This document shows positions 1 through 7,983 of a DNA stretch of 10,283 nucleotides, piece after piece. A program made the translations under genes and the position numbers. The notes below the pieces were generated by a model, which ran no database searches, was not told the DNA's origin, and worked only from the letters and a program-made list of their open reading frames with translations. How positions within the stretch are numbered: the stretch's first letter is position 1; every line of letters starts with the position of its first letter. Source of the DNA: Cyclostephanos tholiformis (lineage: Eukaryota; Bacillariophyta; Thalassiosirophyceae; Thalassiosirales; Thalassiosiraceae); assembly GCA_036939975.1 (NCBI GenBank), contig JALLPB010001327.1, positions 1 through 10,283 of the forward strand, written 5' to 3'.

Positions 1-519
1 TCAATGAAACAAGTCTTGTGAAAAGCATAAGCCATGTCATATTCCCTCAACTCCAGTAAATGGGTGGAAAAACCTAAGACGGCCATCTTGACAACTTTTG
101 TCCAGAATGTTCGTCTGTGTATCCGTAAACCTTGCAAAAGTCTAACAAAATCACAGCCTTAAGGGGGTGAATTGTGAATTTGCTATTTTTGAAAAATTGA
201 CGTGACTTATTTTAGGGTTAATAAGGGTTATTACCTAAAAATTACGTAGGAATTTGTATGAAATGAGGCAAAAACATAAAAGCATATAATATCGTTACCA
301 GACTTTTTGGGCAGTTAGACCCAAGTAGCTTGTACCTAAAAATTCATAGCAATAACATCTAAATTTAATTAAGTGACACAAATACCGTTCGAACCGTCAT
401 GCTCTCTTCGCATGTAATTATATTTTGAGATACGTGACTTTTTCATGGGGGTACTAGATTTTTAGTAAATCATAGCTTGATTTTAAGTAAATACCTAATA
501 GGCCGTTTAATGTACGAAT
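1..519. other. AT-rich intergenic region, no gene seen
   Basis: All frames are broken by frequent stops and no protein family is recognisable. The composition is clearly more AT-rich than the exchanger gene that follows, with a shift near position 600. The only internal repetition noticed is the 11-mer ACCTAAAAATT, present twice (near 233 and 335), and two TAGGGTTA-like words around 213-230. Neither suggests a function. The 3' end of a gene lying to the left cannot be excluded. Confidence 0.6.
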
Positions 520-642
520 ATGCTGAAACCAATACTCAGCATATTTTATTGGATAGTAAGCATAATCGCTTTCCATCTCCCTATCATTCTCGCTTTCAAC
601 CGTTCACGGACGGAGCGGTATCCAAGTCGAGGAAAAATGGAC

Positions 643-645
<3 letters not shown>

Positions 646-679
<34 letters not shown>

Positions 680-690
680 GGCATCATCAT
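646..690 (+). repeat. CAT triplet repeat upstream of the exchanger
   Basis: Eleven uninterrupted CAT triplets (646-678) are followed by one CGG and three more CAT triplets. The tract lies about 230 bp before the exchanger start codon, in the probable promoter or 5' leader. In one frame it would encode a run of histidines within an open frame from 520 to 957. That frame overlaps the exchanger start out of phase and is probably not a gene. Repeat length is likely to vary between strains. Confidence 0.9.
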
Positions 691-837
691 ATTCCCTCTT
701 CCTCGATTATTATGCGAGAGGTCGATGATGACCACGAAGGACGAAACGATAACACGGCGGAGTCGAGAGGTCGTCCTTCGTCGTCGTCGACATCCGACGC
801 GGTGATGGGTAGGAGTAGAGGAGGAGGAGGAGTAGGA

Positions 838-869
838 GGGGGGGGGGGGAGGGAGGGAGGGAGGGAGGG
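838..869 (+). repeat. G-run plus (AGGG)5, G-quadruplex candidate
   Basis: A run of 12 G is followed by five AGGG units, giving many GGG blocks separated by single A residues. This satisfies the standard G-quadruplex pattern on the sense strand. It ends 45 bp before the exchanger ATG at 915, so it would lie in the mRNA leader or at the core promoter. Folding is predicted from pattern only. Confidence 0.8.
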
Positions 870-914
870 CGTCGCGGGGCTGGTAGGGACAACGGGAGGC
901 GCTTCGCGACGAAA

Positions 915-3900
915 ATGGCATTCGCGTCGACGTCGTTCGCATCGGCCCTATTCCTAATCCTGTTCGTCGCGTATTCGGGATGGAGGCGGGAGGGTGCGAT
1001 TTGGTCGTTCGGGGAGGAGGGGGAGGACCACGACGACTACGACATTCGCCACCAATTGGCGGGAATACGACACGCGCATCGTCGTCGACTGGACGAGAAC
1101 GAAAACGACAACGGCGGCGGGAGCGCGAACGCGAACGCGGTAGTCGATGGGAATTACACCTCCTACAGATGCGACGACATCTTCGTCAACACTCCCCCCC
1201 CCTCCTATTCCGGAGTCGAGGGGGACGACGTCGTTGATACATCTCAGTATAGATGCCAATATGCCAAAACTTGCGAGGGTACGGGCCTGCTCCTGCCGTT
1301 CATGTTCTGTCGAACGTCATTATTCCCGACGTCGACGTGGATGATCATACTCTCCCCCCCCATATTATTGGGATTGACATTATTGTTCCGACTATTGGGA
1401 TCGACCGCCGACGAGTATTTCAGCCCGTCCCTCGAGATGTTCTCGGTCAAGCTCGGACTGCCGCCCCGATTCGCGGGGGTCACGTTATTGGCATTGGGAA
1501 ATGGCGCGTCGGACGTGAGCGCGACGTTCAACGCAATATGGAACGATCCAGAGGATGGATATAAGATGAGTTTGGGCGCACTCACGGGTGCTAGCATGTT
1601 CATTACGACCGTCGTTGCCGGAAGCGTCGTGGTCGCGAATGGGGGTATGGTATGTCGAGGTGCGCTGTTGAGGGACGTGATGGCGTTGGGGATAACGGTG
1701 GTGGTGGTGGCGTCGACGCTGGCGGAGGGTTCGGTCGTACCCGGGGTGAGTTATGCTTCTCGTGATTACATTTTGGATTAACGGAGGATCCTTTCTTTTT
1801 TTGGCAAACTTTTCACATCCTCGTTTTTTGCCCCGCACATTCCCAAACCCAACGTTCGACGAACAATAAATACCACCGCCCTCCCCCATCATCACCGCGG
1901 ATGTCCCCCGGTCTTTGTTTGTCTGAAAAAAAAAAAAAAAAAAAAAATAGACGGAGAGTCTCTTCATCTCCATTTATGTGGTGTATGTCCTGATAGTCCT
2001 AGTCGCCGACATATACCACCGAGCGGTGATGGTACCGCGGATAAAGTACGAAATGGAAATGAGGGAGCATCGACGTCAGATCGAGGCCGTGAGGGTCGCG
2101 AGCCTGAACGCGGGGGACGCCTGGGACGACTTGGCGGGCGGCGGCGGTGGCGAATGCCACGACGACGACCTCGGCGCGTCGTCGATCGCTTCCGAGGGGG
2201 GAGGCCGAGGACGACGGACGGGGGCCGGCGGCCACGTGATCGACGACGACCGGACGCTCTCCAGCGCCCCGCCCGTGATGGAGGACGTGCCGATGATGGG
2301 ATGCTCCGCCCCGATTGTTAAGAATCGCGCATTGAACGCGGTCCTCGCCGCATTGTCGAACTACAACGACGTCGAGCACGATTTCGACGACATGGATTTC
2401 GACGGTGGGGGGGTGTGTGGCGCCGGCGCCGGCGCCGGTTCCGGCGCAGATGACGCCGAGGGGGCCGGTCAACGACGTCGTCCTCGACACGACGGATGGG
2501 GCGTCGAATCCACCATCGACGGATCGAGGTCGTGGGACAGGCCCGTGGTCCTGCACGGCGCCGACGGCATCCTCGCGCGTCATCCGCACCACCATCATCA
2601 TCCCCGGACGGACGACGGGACGGAAAACGAGGACGGGATGGATAGGTTTAACTCCCCGTATCGCGTCATGGAGGACATGGACCTCGTCGAGCGGCTCTGC
2701 GTGCACGACGGTAGCACCGGTCATCCCGCACGAGACTGGGTGGTGGCGTTTCACGACGCGGGGCAGGAATTGTCGGTCCATTTTCGGGAGTGCTGGAGCG
2801 GCATCGTTGACGATGAGGAGAGTAGCGGCTTAGATAAGTTTTTGATGATTTGCGAGTATCCTCTGACGGTAGCTAGGGAGGTAAGATTTTTTGAACATGT
2901 AACTCGCTTGACATTGTGATTCATTCGTGACTTGGCTGTACTATATTATCAACCTCGGCGCTATGTTCCTCCACCCTGCTCGTAGCTGACTGTGTCGATT
3001 CCGTGCGAGGGCTCGTACTGCCGTGCACTAGTCGCATTGTCATTCTCGCTGTCGCCGTTGTGGTTAGGCATGTACCTTCGGAACAATTTCGAAATTGACC
3101 TTTGGGGATGGCCGATGGCAGTTTTCATGGCGATCACGTGCTTCGTTGGGTTGATGGTAACTAGGTATGCTCCAGGAGGCGATGGGACTATGGCAACATA
3201 CGTCGCAGTGAGTCTCTCGATCGATGTTTTTATCCCAGACCGAAGACTTGTTTCGATCACAGCACTCATCTCAAGATTGCATAATTTTACATCACTTTGC
3301 CCGCCCCTATCGTGTGCAGGTACCTATTGCTCTATATGGCTTTGTCGTTGCTGCCACATGGATTGATTCCATTGCAGACAGACTGGTGGCGCTGCTTGAA
3401 TTTCTTGGCATAATTTTACGCATGTAAGTTGTGAAGGAATAAATTCTTATAATTTGTCTCAGACCTTGATGTATTTGCCCCTCTTACCAATCCGTGCGAC
3501 GTTGTATTTGCCCCTCTTACCAATCCGTGCGACGTTGAAGACCCAATTCTATCATGGGCATTACAGTTCTCGCTTGGGGCAACTCGATGGCGGACTGGTC
3601 TGCCAATGTCACTATGGCACGCAAGGGACTTGCAAATATGGCAATCACTGCATGCTTCGCAGGGCCGGTGTTCAACATTCTCATTGGATTGGGTGGCGGA
3701 TTCGGAGTGCTACGGAATGTGACGGGCAATGATGTCAATTTTGTTCATCTGTCAGCGGCAATCAACATTGGCTTCTTGTTCTGTTTTATAAATTGCGGGC
3801 TGGTGTTGGTTTCTGGGTTGGCAATCAATAAGGGTGTGATACCCAGTGGATATGGATACGCTGCGCTCATTCTTTACGGTGTATATATTGTTACCTCCCT

Positions 3901-3919
3901 ATCACTGCAATTTATGTAG
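915..3919 (+). CDS. Cation/Ca2+ exchanger, CCX/NCLX (NCKX6-like) type, five exons
   Basis: My exon model is 915-1745, 1951-2880, 2986-3207, 3320-3423 and 3541-3919. It gives about 821 residues; introns are 205, 105, 112 and 117 bp, all GT-AG, the first three in phase 0 and the last splitting an Ile codon. Residues 1-22 resemble a signal peptide. The alpha-1 repeat holds GNGASD (195-200) followed by SLGALTGASMFITTVVAG (219-236). The alpha-2 repeat holds ITVLAWGNSMAD (703-714) followed by MARKGLANMAITACFAGPVF. These are the paired cation-binding motifs of the CaCA superfamily, and the spacing and wording match the NCLX/CCX branch rather than Calx-beta-containing NCX. Between them lies a hydrophilic loop of roughly 275 residues, rich in Asp, Gly and His, with no recognisable domain. 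The likely role is Ca2+ (or other cation) exchange against Na+, K+ or H+ in the plasma membrane or an organelle; the ion pair and location cannot be read here. The start at 915 is the first ATG in frame before the signal-like segment. Confidence 0.9.
1926..1947 (+). repeat. A22 tract at the 3' end of exchanger intron 1
   Basis: Twenty-two consecutive A residues are followed directly by TAG at 1948-1950, which is the best acceptor for intron 1 (1746-1950). The tract occupies the place where a pyrimidine tract is expected. The frame rules out reading through it, because TAG is an in-frame stop for exon 2. Confidence 0.85.
2419..2436 (+). repeat. (GGCGCC)3 inside exchanger exon 2
   Basis: Three GGCGCC hexamers in a row form an 18-bp sequence that is its own reverse complement. 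They encode Gly-Ala repeats within the low-complexity cytosolic loop of the exchanger. Confidence 0.85.
3471..3536 (+). repeat. Perfect 33-bp tandem duplication in exchanger intron 4
   Basis: The 33-bp unit at 3471-3503, beginning GTATTTGCCCC and ending GTGCGACGTT, is repeated without a mismatch at 3504-3536. The second copy ends four bases before exon 5 (acceptor GAAG at 3537-3540). Perfect identity suggests a recent event. The unit includes the pyrimidine-rich stretch CCCCTCTTACC, so the duplication doubles the probable pyrimidine tract of this intron. Confidence 0.93.
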
Positions 3920-4058
3920 TTGTGAGTAAAAAAAATGGAAGACTAAAATCTTTTCAAACCATTCTAATATCTCAATCAATTCTTTGATTTTTGAAGAAGA
4001 CTGGCACACCTTTCGTGATATATTGAGTGAACCGCACTTAGCTCCCTGTGCGTGTTTT

Positions 4059-4100
4059 CGTTTAGGACTTGACTAAACGGCAATCCACAATGGAGATTGC
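4059..4100 (+). other. Two back-to-back hairpins
   Basis: CGTTTAG (4059-4065) pairs with CTAAACG (4073-4079) across a 7-nt loop. Immediately next, GCAATC (4080-4085) pairs with GATTGC (4095-4100) across a 9-nt loop. They lie about 140 bp after the exchanger stop codon and could belong to its 3' UTR. No known RNA family is recognised. Confidence 0.35.
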
Positions 4101-4745
4101 TGCATTGAATTTTCCTCTTCTGCTTCAAAATCGTCCTCATCTATACTGAGATTTCGCATTTCACTTGAATGACCTACTGACGGGGACATCGCCATACCAC
4201 AGAGATGTCTACAACCTGTCTCCTTTACTTTTGGCCTTCAATCGGTTAAAGGTACGACTCCAATCATGAATTCGTCGAGTAAAGAAGGAACTGTGGACCG
4301 TGTCTTTGAACAAATGGGTGGGCACACTGGGTAGCTAAGTGATGGAAGTAGAATATTGGGTCTATTCCGGGCGGTCTCATTAGATAAAGCACAAAATCGA
4401 TCCAATATCTAAGCCAGCATCTAAAGGAATGAGCTTCCTCTAAGCAGACCGATATAAACAAAATACCATATCGTAGTTTGGGACATCGATAAAGTAACGA
4501 GGTCATTTACTGCTGATTTTAGAAACTGACCATGATAATAGAAATCACAATCCAATACAATTATGGAGGGATATTGCGATAACGTTCGACTCGTGTTGAT
4601 GACCGACAGGGCCACGAGCACATGATGAAAAAGATATCCCAGTAATTTCCCCTCCCCAAAGAAGCATCCGCAAACACCCCGTGGCGCCCCCCGCAACTGG
4701 CCGCCCTACAAGACGAACACGCTGCACGCGTGGAGACGAAATTCC

Positions 4746-4762
4746 GTAATACTATATATTAC
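4746..4762 (-). other. Small hairpin just after the phosphatase stop codon
   Basis: GTAATA (4746-4751) pairs with TATTAC (4757-4762) over a 5-nt loop. It begins one base past the stop codon at 4764-4766 on the minus strand, so it would be the first structure in the 3' UTR. The stem is AT-rich and weak. Confidence 0.3.
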
Positions 4763-4763
4763 C

Positions 4764-5440
4764 TCAACCCTCCTTTTTCTTCTCTTCCATCCATGCCGAT
4801 ATTCGACGTTCGAACGATCCCACGACGATAATCCCGACGACGACGGGTACGGCCAGCGTCGTATACGAGAACAATCCGGTTTCCGACGATATCCAATGTC
4901 GTCGCACGTACGACAATATCGGCCCGACATTGGCATTGCCGCCGCCGCCGCCATCGCCCCCCACCCCGAACTCGAGCCACGCCAATGCGTTCATCGTACC
5001 CAACACCAGGCCGACGACGACCTGTGGTACGGTGTGCAGGTGATCCCTAACGCGATACCTCAACGCGATGGCGGAATAGGTCGACACGACCAACCCGACG
5101 CCGGCGCGATATCCGACCGGAACTATGCCGAGCGCGATCGACGTCCCGATGAAGGCCAGCGACATGGCGTGACTCGAGGGCATGCCGCCGTCGCTAGGCT
5201 TGAGCCTCACGTCGTCATTATGCATCAATTCGGCCGGTCGGTCGTGATTGAGAAGTCTCTTGACGACCTTGCCGAAAATCGCGTTGAGTATGGATCCGAT
5301 CCATATCGATAATACGACGGCATCGCGCCTGTATGCGAGCAGGAGGAAGAAGGAGAACGACACGAGGGTCGAGGCTGTCTTGCCGATCCATGTCGTGATG
5401 CTGCGCGATATTTTACCGTCCGACTCGGAAGACGTCATGT

Positions 5441-5471
<31 letters not shown>

Positions 5472-5717
5472 TTCGTCGACTGGACGAGGGGAGGAGGAGG
5501 GCGATGCCAATGCTGCGGCGACGGTTCTTGGGTTCCTCCCCATGACGCCATCGGGAATGACGCGCGAGGACCGTCTATGATGAGAGGCGAGGGTTAGTGC
5601 ATCGGCGCCGGTTAGGAGGGAAAGGATCAGCGATGGACAAAGGGCAGCGAGGACTACGACCATCGTCGGATTGTAGAGTACTTCAATATAGATTGGTACG
5701 TACATCGTACGATACAT
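4764..5717 (-). CDS. PAP2-family lipid phosphate phosphatase, LPP-epsilon / dolichyldiphosphatase-like, probable plastid or ER protein
   Basis: This intronless frame encodes 317 residues. The three PAP2 signature blocks are present: K153 to RP at 160-161 (K-x6-RP), PSSH at 180-183, and R222-x5-H228-x3-Q232. A Gln in the last place, and the wording LHTVPQVVVG, match chloroplast LPP-epsilon and dolichyldiphosphatases rather than bacterial acid phosphatases, which have Asp there. The family removes a phosphate from phosphatidate, dolichyl diphosphate or related lipid phosphates at a membrane. Several hydrophobic segments follow residue 112. Residues 19-39 form a good signal peptide ending in GADA-L, similar to the diatom bipartite plastid signal, where the first residue after cleavage is usually Phe. 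A second in-frame ATG at 5663 starts exactly at that signal and may be the true start. Residues 83-92 are a run of ten Ser encoded by a triplet repeat. The substrate is not determinable from sequence. Confidence 0.88.
5442..5471 (+). repeat. (CGA)10-like triplet repeat encoding a Ser run
   Basis: About ten CGA/GAC triplets occur here on the plus strand. Read on the minus strand they encode the Ser run in the phosphatase (residues 83-92), between the probable targeting peptide and the PAP2 domain. The linker position suggests length changes would be tolerated. Confidence 0.85.
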
Positions 5718-5969
5718 AGGACGATGTCTCTGAGGACCTCCTCAGAGTAATACTATCTAATAGTGTATGTAGAGAGAAGAGAGATTCGACTCTCAAGATC
5801 ACCGTTCATGGGCACTATGGTAGTATGGTTAGTAAGTACTATTACGATACTCATCACAATCCCGAGGTTCAGTCATCACTTCTTTCTTCTCCTCCCACCA
5901 GCCCCACACAAAAAAAGTACGATCACGCCATTCTCCCCCAACATCTCTACTATAAATAATAAATTCGAT
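5718..5969. promoter_or_regulatory. Head-to-head promoter region between phosphatase and UDP-glucose dehydrogenase
   Basis: The two start codons point away from each other across 252 bp, so both promoters and leaders must fit here (or 306 bp if the phosphatase starts at 5663). The region holds a perfect palindrome at 5728-5747 and a pyrimidine-rich stretch at 5880-5905. TATAAATAATAAATT at 5951-5965 lies only 19 bp before the dehydrogenase ATG, too close for a TATA box, and is more likely an A/T-rich leader around the start codon. Confidence 0.6.
5728..5747. promoter_or_regulatory. Perfect 9+9 bp palindrome, candidate regulatory site
   Basis: CTCTGAGGA (5728-5736) and TCCTCAGAG (5739-5747) are exact reverse complements separated by CC. 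The site begins 10 bp upstream of the phosphatase ATG at 5717. It could be a dimeric transcription-factor site shared by the two divergent genes or an RNA hairpin in the phosphatase leader. Function is inference. Confidence 0.5.
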
Positions 5970-7781
5970 ATGAGCGACGGATTCGATCTACACATTTGCT
6001 GCATGGGCGCCGGCTACGTCGGTGGTCCTACCATGGCGGTCATTGCCGCCAACTGTCCCAAGGTGTGTCATGTATGAATGACATCGGCGAACTTATATTG
6101 CTATTATTATTTTATTTGTGCACCACCATCGGGGACCCGTGGCGTTCTTCGCGTAAATAATAAATGACCCCGATCCGAGGGAGTGATGGGCAGCGTGACA
6201 TGCGGCCCTCCCGTGTTCGTGTCAATTCCTATTCGCGATGAAAGCATAACGACCTGGGGGGGCGGGGGGGGGGAGCGGGCGGTTGAAAATGGCGAAAAGT
6301 CCCGTTTTCTCCATCCATTTATCTCTCTCCCTCTCTCTCTCCTTCCCTCCCGACGACCCCACTCATCCTTCGTCCTCCCACTTTTTATCCCCCCCCCACA
6401 CACACACCCACCCACAACCGCCAACCCTTTCTTGCCGCGCACCCAGATTCGCGTATGCGTCGTGGACCTATCCCAAAAGCAAATCGACGCGTGGAACTCC
6501 CCCGACCTTCCGATATACGAACCAGGCCTCGTGGAGGTGGTCGAAAAGTGTCGCGGCACGAACCTCTTCTTCTCCACCGACATCGACGCCGAGATCGAAT
6601 TGGCCGACGTCGTATTCATCTCCGTCAACACCCCCACCAAGACCGCCGGGATCGGAGCCGGACGGGCGGCGAACGTGAAGAATTGCGAGCTTTGCGCCCG
6701 CAAGATCGCGGAGGTTTCCATGGGGGATAAGATCGTCGTGGAGAAGAGCACCGTTCCGGTACGTACGGCCGAGGCCGTTAGGCGGGTGCTGGATTGCAAC
6801 GAGAAGGGATTGAGGTTCCAGGTCCTTAGCAATCCCGAGTTCTTGGCGGAGGGGACCGCCATCCCCGACCTCATGGAGCCGGATCGCGTGCTCATCGGGG
6901 GGGTGCAGAGTCCCGAGGGACTGCGGGCGGCGGAGACGTTGGCGTCCGTGTACGCCAACTGGGTCCCGAGGGAGCGCATCCTAACGACCAATCTCTGGTC
7001 GTCGGAGTTGGCGAAACTGGTCGCGAATGCCTTCCTCGCCCAGCGAGTGTCGTCGATCAACTCGATCTCGGCGCTGTGCGAGGCCACCGGCGCGAATGTA
7101 TCGGAAATCACCCGCGCCGTGGGGATGGACGATCGCATCGGCAAGCGCTTCCTCAACTCCTCGATCGGTTTCGGAGGATCGTGCTTCCAGAAGGACATAC
7201 TCAACCTCGTGTACCTCTGCGAGACGTACGGTCTGAGGGAATGCGCCGAGTACTGGAATCAGGTCATAATCATGAACGATTACCAGAAGAAGCGCTTCTC
7301 GGAGAAGATGGTATCGACCATGTTCAACACCGTCACCGGGAAGAAGATCGCGATCCTGGGATTCGCCTTCAAGAAGGACACCGGCGACGTCCGAGAGACG
7401 CCCTCGATGTTCGTCGTTCGCGATCTGGTCCACGAACAGGCGAAGATACACGTGTACGACCCCCAGGTAAAGCGCGAGGATATGTGGATCGAAATGGATT
7501 ACACCTGCAAGATGAACGCCGCGAATCATCCCGGATTGGAGGAGGCGGTGACGACCTCCCCCGACGCCTACTCGGCCTGCGACGGCGCGCACGCCCTGGC
7601 GGTGTTGACGGAGTGGGACGAGTTCAAAGACTTGGACTACGAGCGTATCTATAAAAGCATGGCGAAGCCGGCGTTCGTGTTCGACGGGCGGAACATCCTA
7701 GACCATGACGCGTTGAGAAAGGTGGGATTCGAGGTGCACGCCATCGGTAAGCCTGATCCCAACAAATTCTCAGACCTCTGA
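5970..7781 (+). CDS. UGDH: UDP-glucose 6-dehydrogenase, two exons
   Basis: Exons 5970-6062 and 6447-7781, joined in phase 0 across a 384-bp GT-AG intron, give 475 residues, close to the 480-494 usual for eukaryotic enzymes. The enzyme oxidises UDP-glucose to UDP-glucuronate with two NAD+ in the cytosol, the precursor for glucuronate- and xylose-containing polysaccharides. The NAD-binding loop is GAGYVGG (13-19), and the intron falls between it and the second strand [20 protein letters not shown], Lys221 in [16 protein letters not shown], and the catalytic Cys277 with Asp281 in FGGSCFQKD are all intact, as is the C-terminal [18 protein letters not shown] block ([12 protein letters not shown]). 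The start ATG gives an N-terminus of the expected length. An in-frame extension back to 5763 is open but low-complexity and not family-like. Retaining the intron would end translation at 6077. Identification is firm. Confidence 0.97.
6063..6446 (+). other. Intron of UDP-glucose dehydrogenase
   Basis: The donor is AAG|GTGTGT and the acceptor ACCCAG|ATT. It is the longest intron in the window. It contains a G-rich stretch at 6256-6280 that could form a G-quadruplex in RNA, then a long CT- and C-rich tract up to the acceptor. A minus-strand open frame crossing it is a composition shadow. Confidence 0.93.
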
Positions 7782-7983
7782 GAGGCGTCTTCTTTATTTC
7801 CTCGGCGCTTCGGTTGAATGTTGGCTCAGACGAAGGATTCGAAAGTACGTGAAGCATCATGTCATGTAACGGGAACCTGAGTATTTCTTTCTTAACATGA
7901 TTTAATTTTTTCAAGATGGTCCTGAGTATCGCCCTCACGATAGTCGTAAGTAGAACGAATACAACATCGTTTCCCCAGTCAGC
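7782..7983. other. Convergent 3' intergenic region
   Basis: Only 202 bp separate the stop codons of the dehydrogenase (+) and the reader-like gene (-). Both 3' UTRs must end here and may overlap. No clear terminator structure or poly(A) signal stands out. Confidence 0.7.

Larger units (their letters stand above)
3920..4763. other. Intergenic region, no gene seen
   Basis: This 844-bp gap separates the stop codons of the exchanger (+) and the phosphatase (-), so both 3' ends should be here. Short minus-strand open frames at 4264-4506 and 4421-4696 have no recognisable motifs and lie in AT-rich sequence unlike the neighbouring coding DNA; I do not call them genes. Two adjacent hairpins at 4059-4100 and a hairpin at 4746-4762 are the only structures noticed. 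Confidence 0.6.

Noticed and set aside
213..230. TTAGGG-like words suggesting an interstitial telomere repeat
   Set aside because: There are only two imperfect, non-tandem copies.
387..395. GTTCGAACC, resembling a tRNA B box
   Set aside because: Flanking bases do not form a T-arm stem beyond two pairs and no A box or acceptor stem is found upstream.
1999..2781. 260-codon minus-strand frame opposite exchanger exon 2
   Set aside because: It is a shadow of a low-complexity, GC-rich exon; the plus-strand exon is supported by phase-matched splice sites and conserved flanking segments.
3454..3732. Plus-strand frame containing the peptide repeat YLPLLPIRATL twice
   Set aside because: The repeat is the intron 4 duplication read in a non-coding frame; the exchanger continues in the other frame with the alpha-2 motif.
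4264..4696. Minus-strand frames of 80 and 91 codons in the 3920-4763 gap
   Set aside because: They have AT-rich composition, no motifs, mutual overlap and no splice partners.
5951..5958. TATAAATA as a TATA box for UDP-glucose dehydrogenase
   Set aside because: It lies 19 bp before the ATG, so a TATA-directed start would fall inside the coding sequence and remove the NAD-binding N-terminus.
5763..5969. In-frame 69-codon N-terminal extension of UDP-glucose dehydrogenase
   Set aside because: It is open but low-complexity and unlike any dehydrogenase N-terminus. The Met at 5970 gives the expected length and catalytic numbering one off from the animal enzyme.
6107..7204. 365-codon minus-strand open frame opposite UDP-glucose dehydrogenase
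   Set aside because: It crosses the dehydrogenase intron and exon 2, shows no family motif, and has the Arg/Ser-rich look of an antisense shadow of GC-rich coding DNA.
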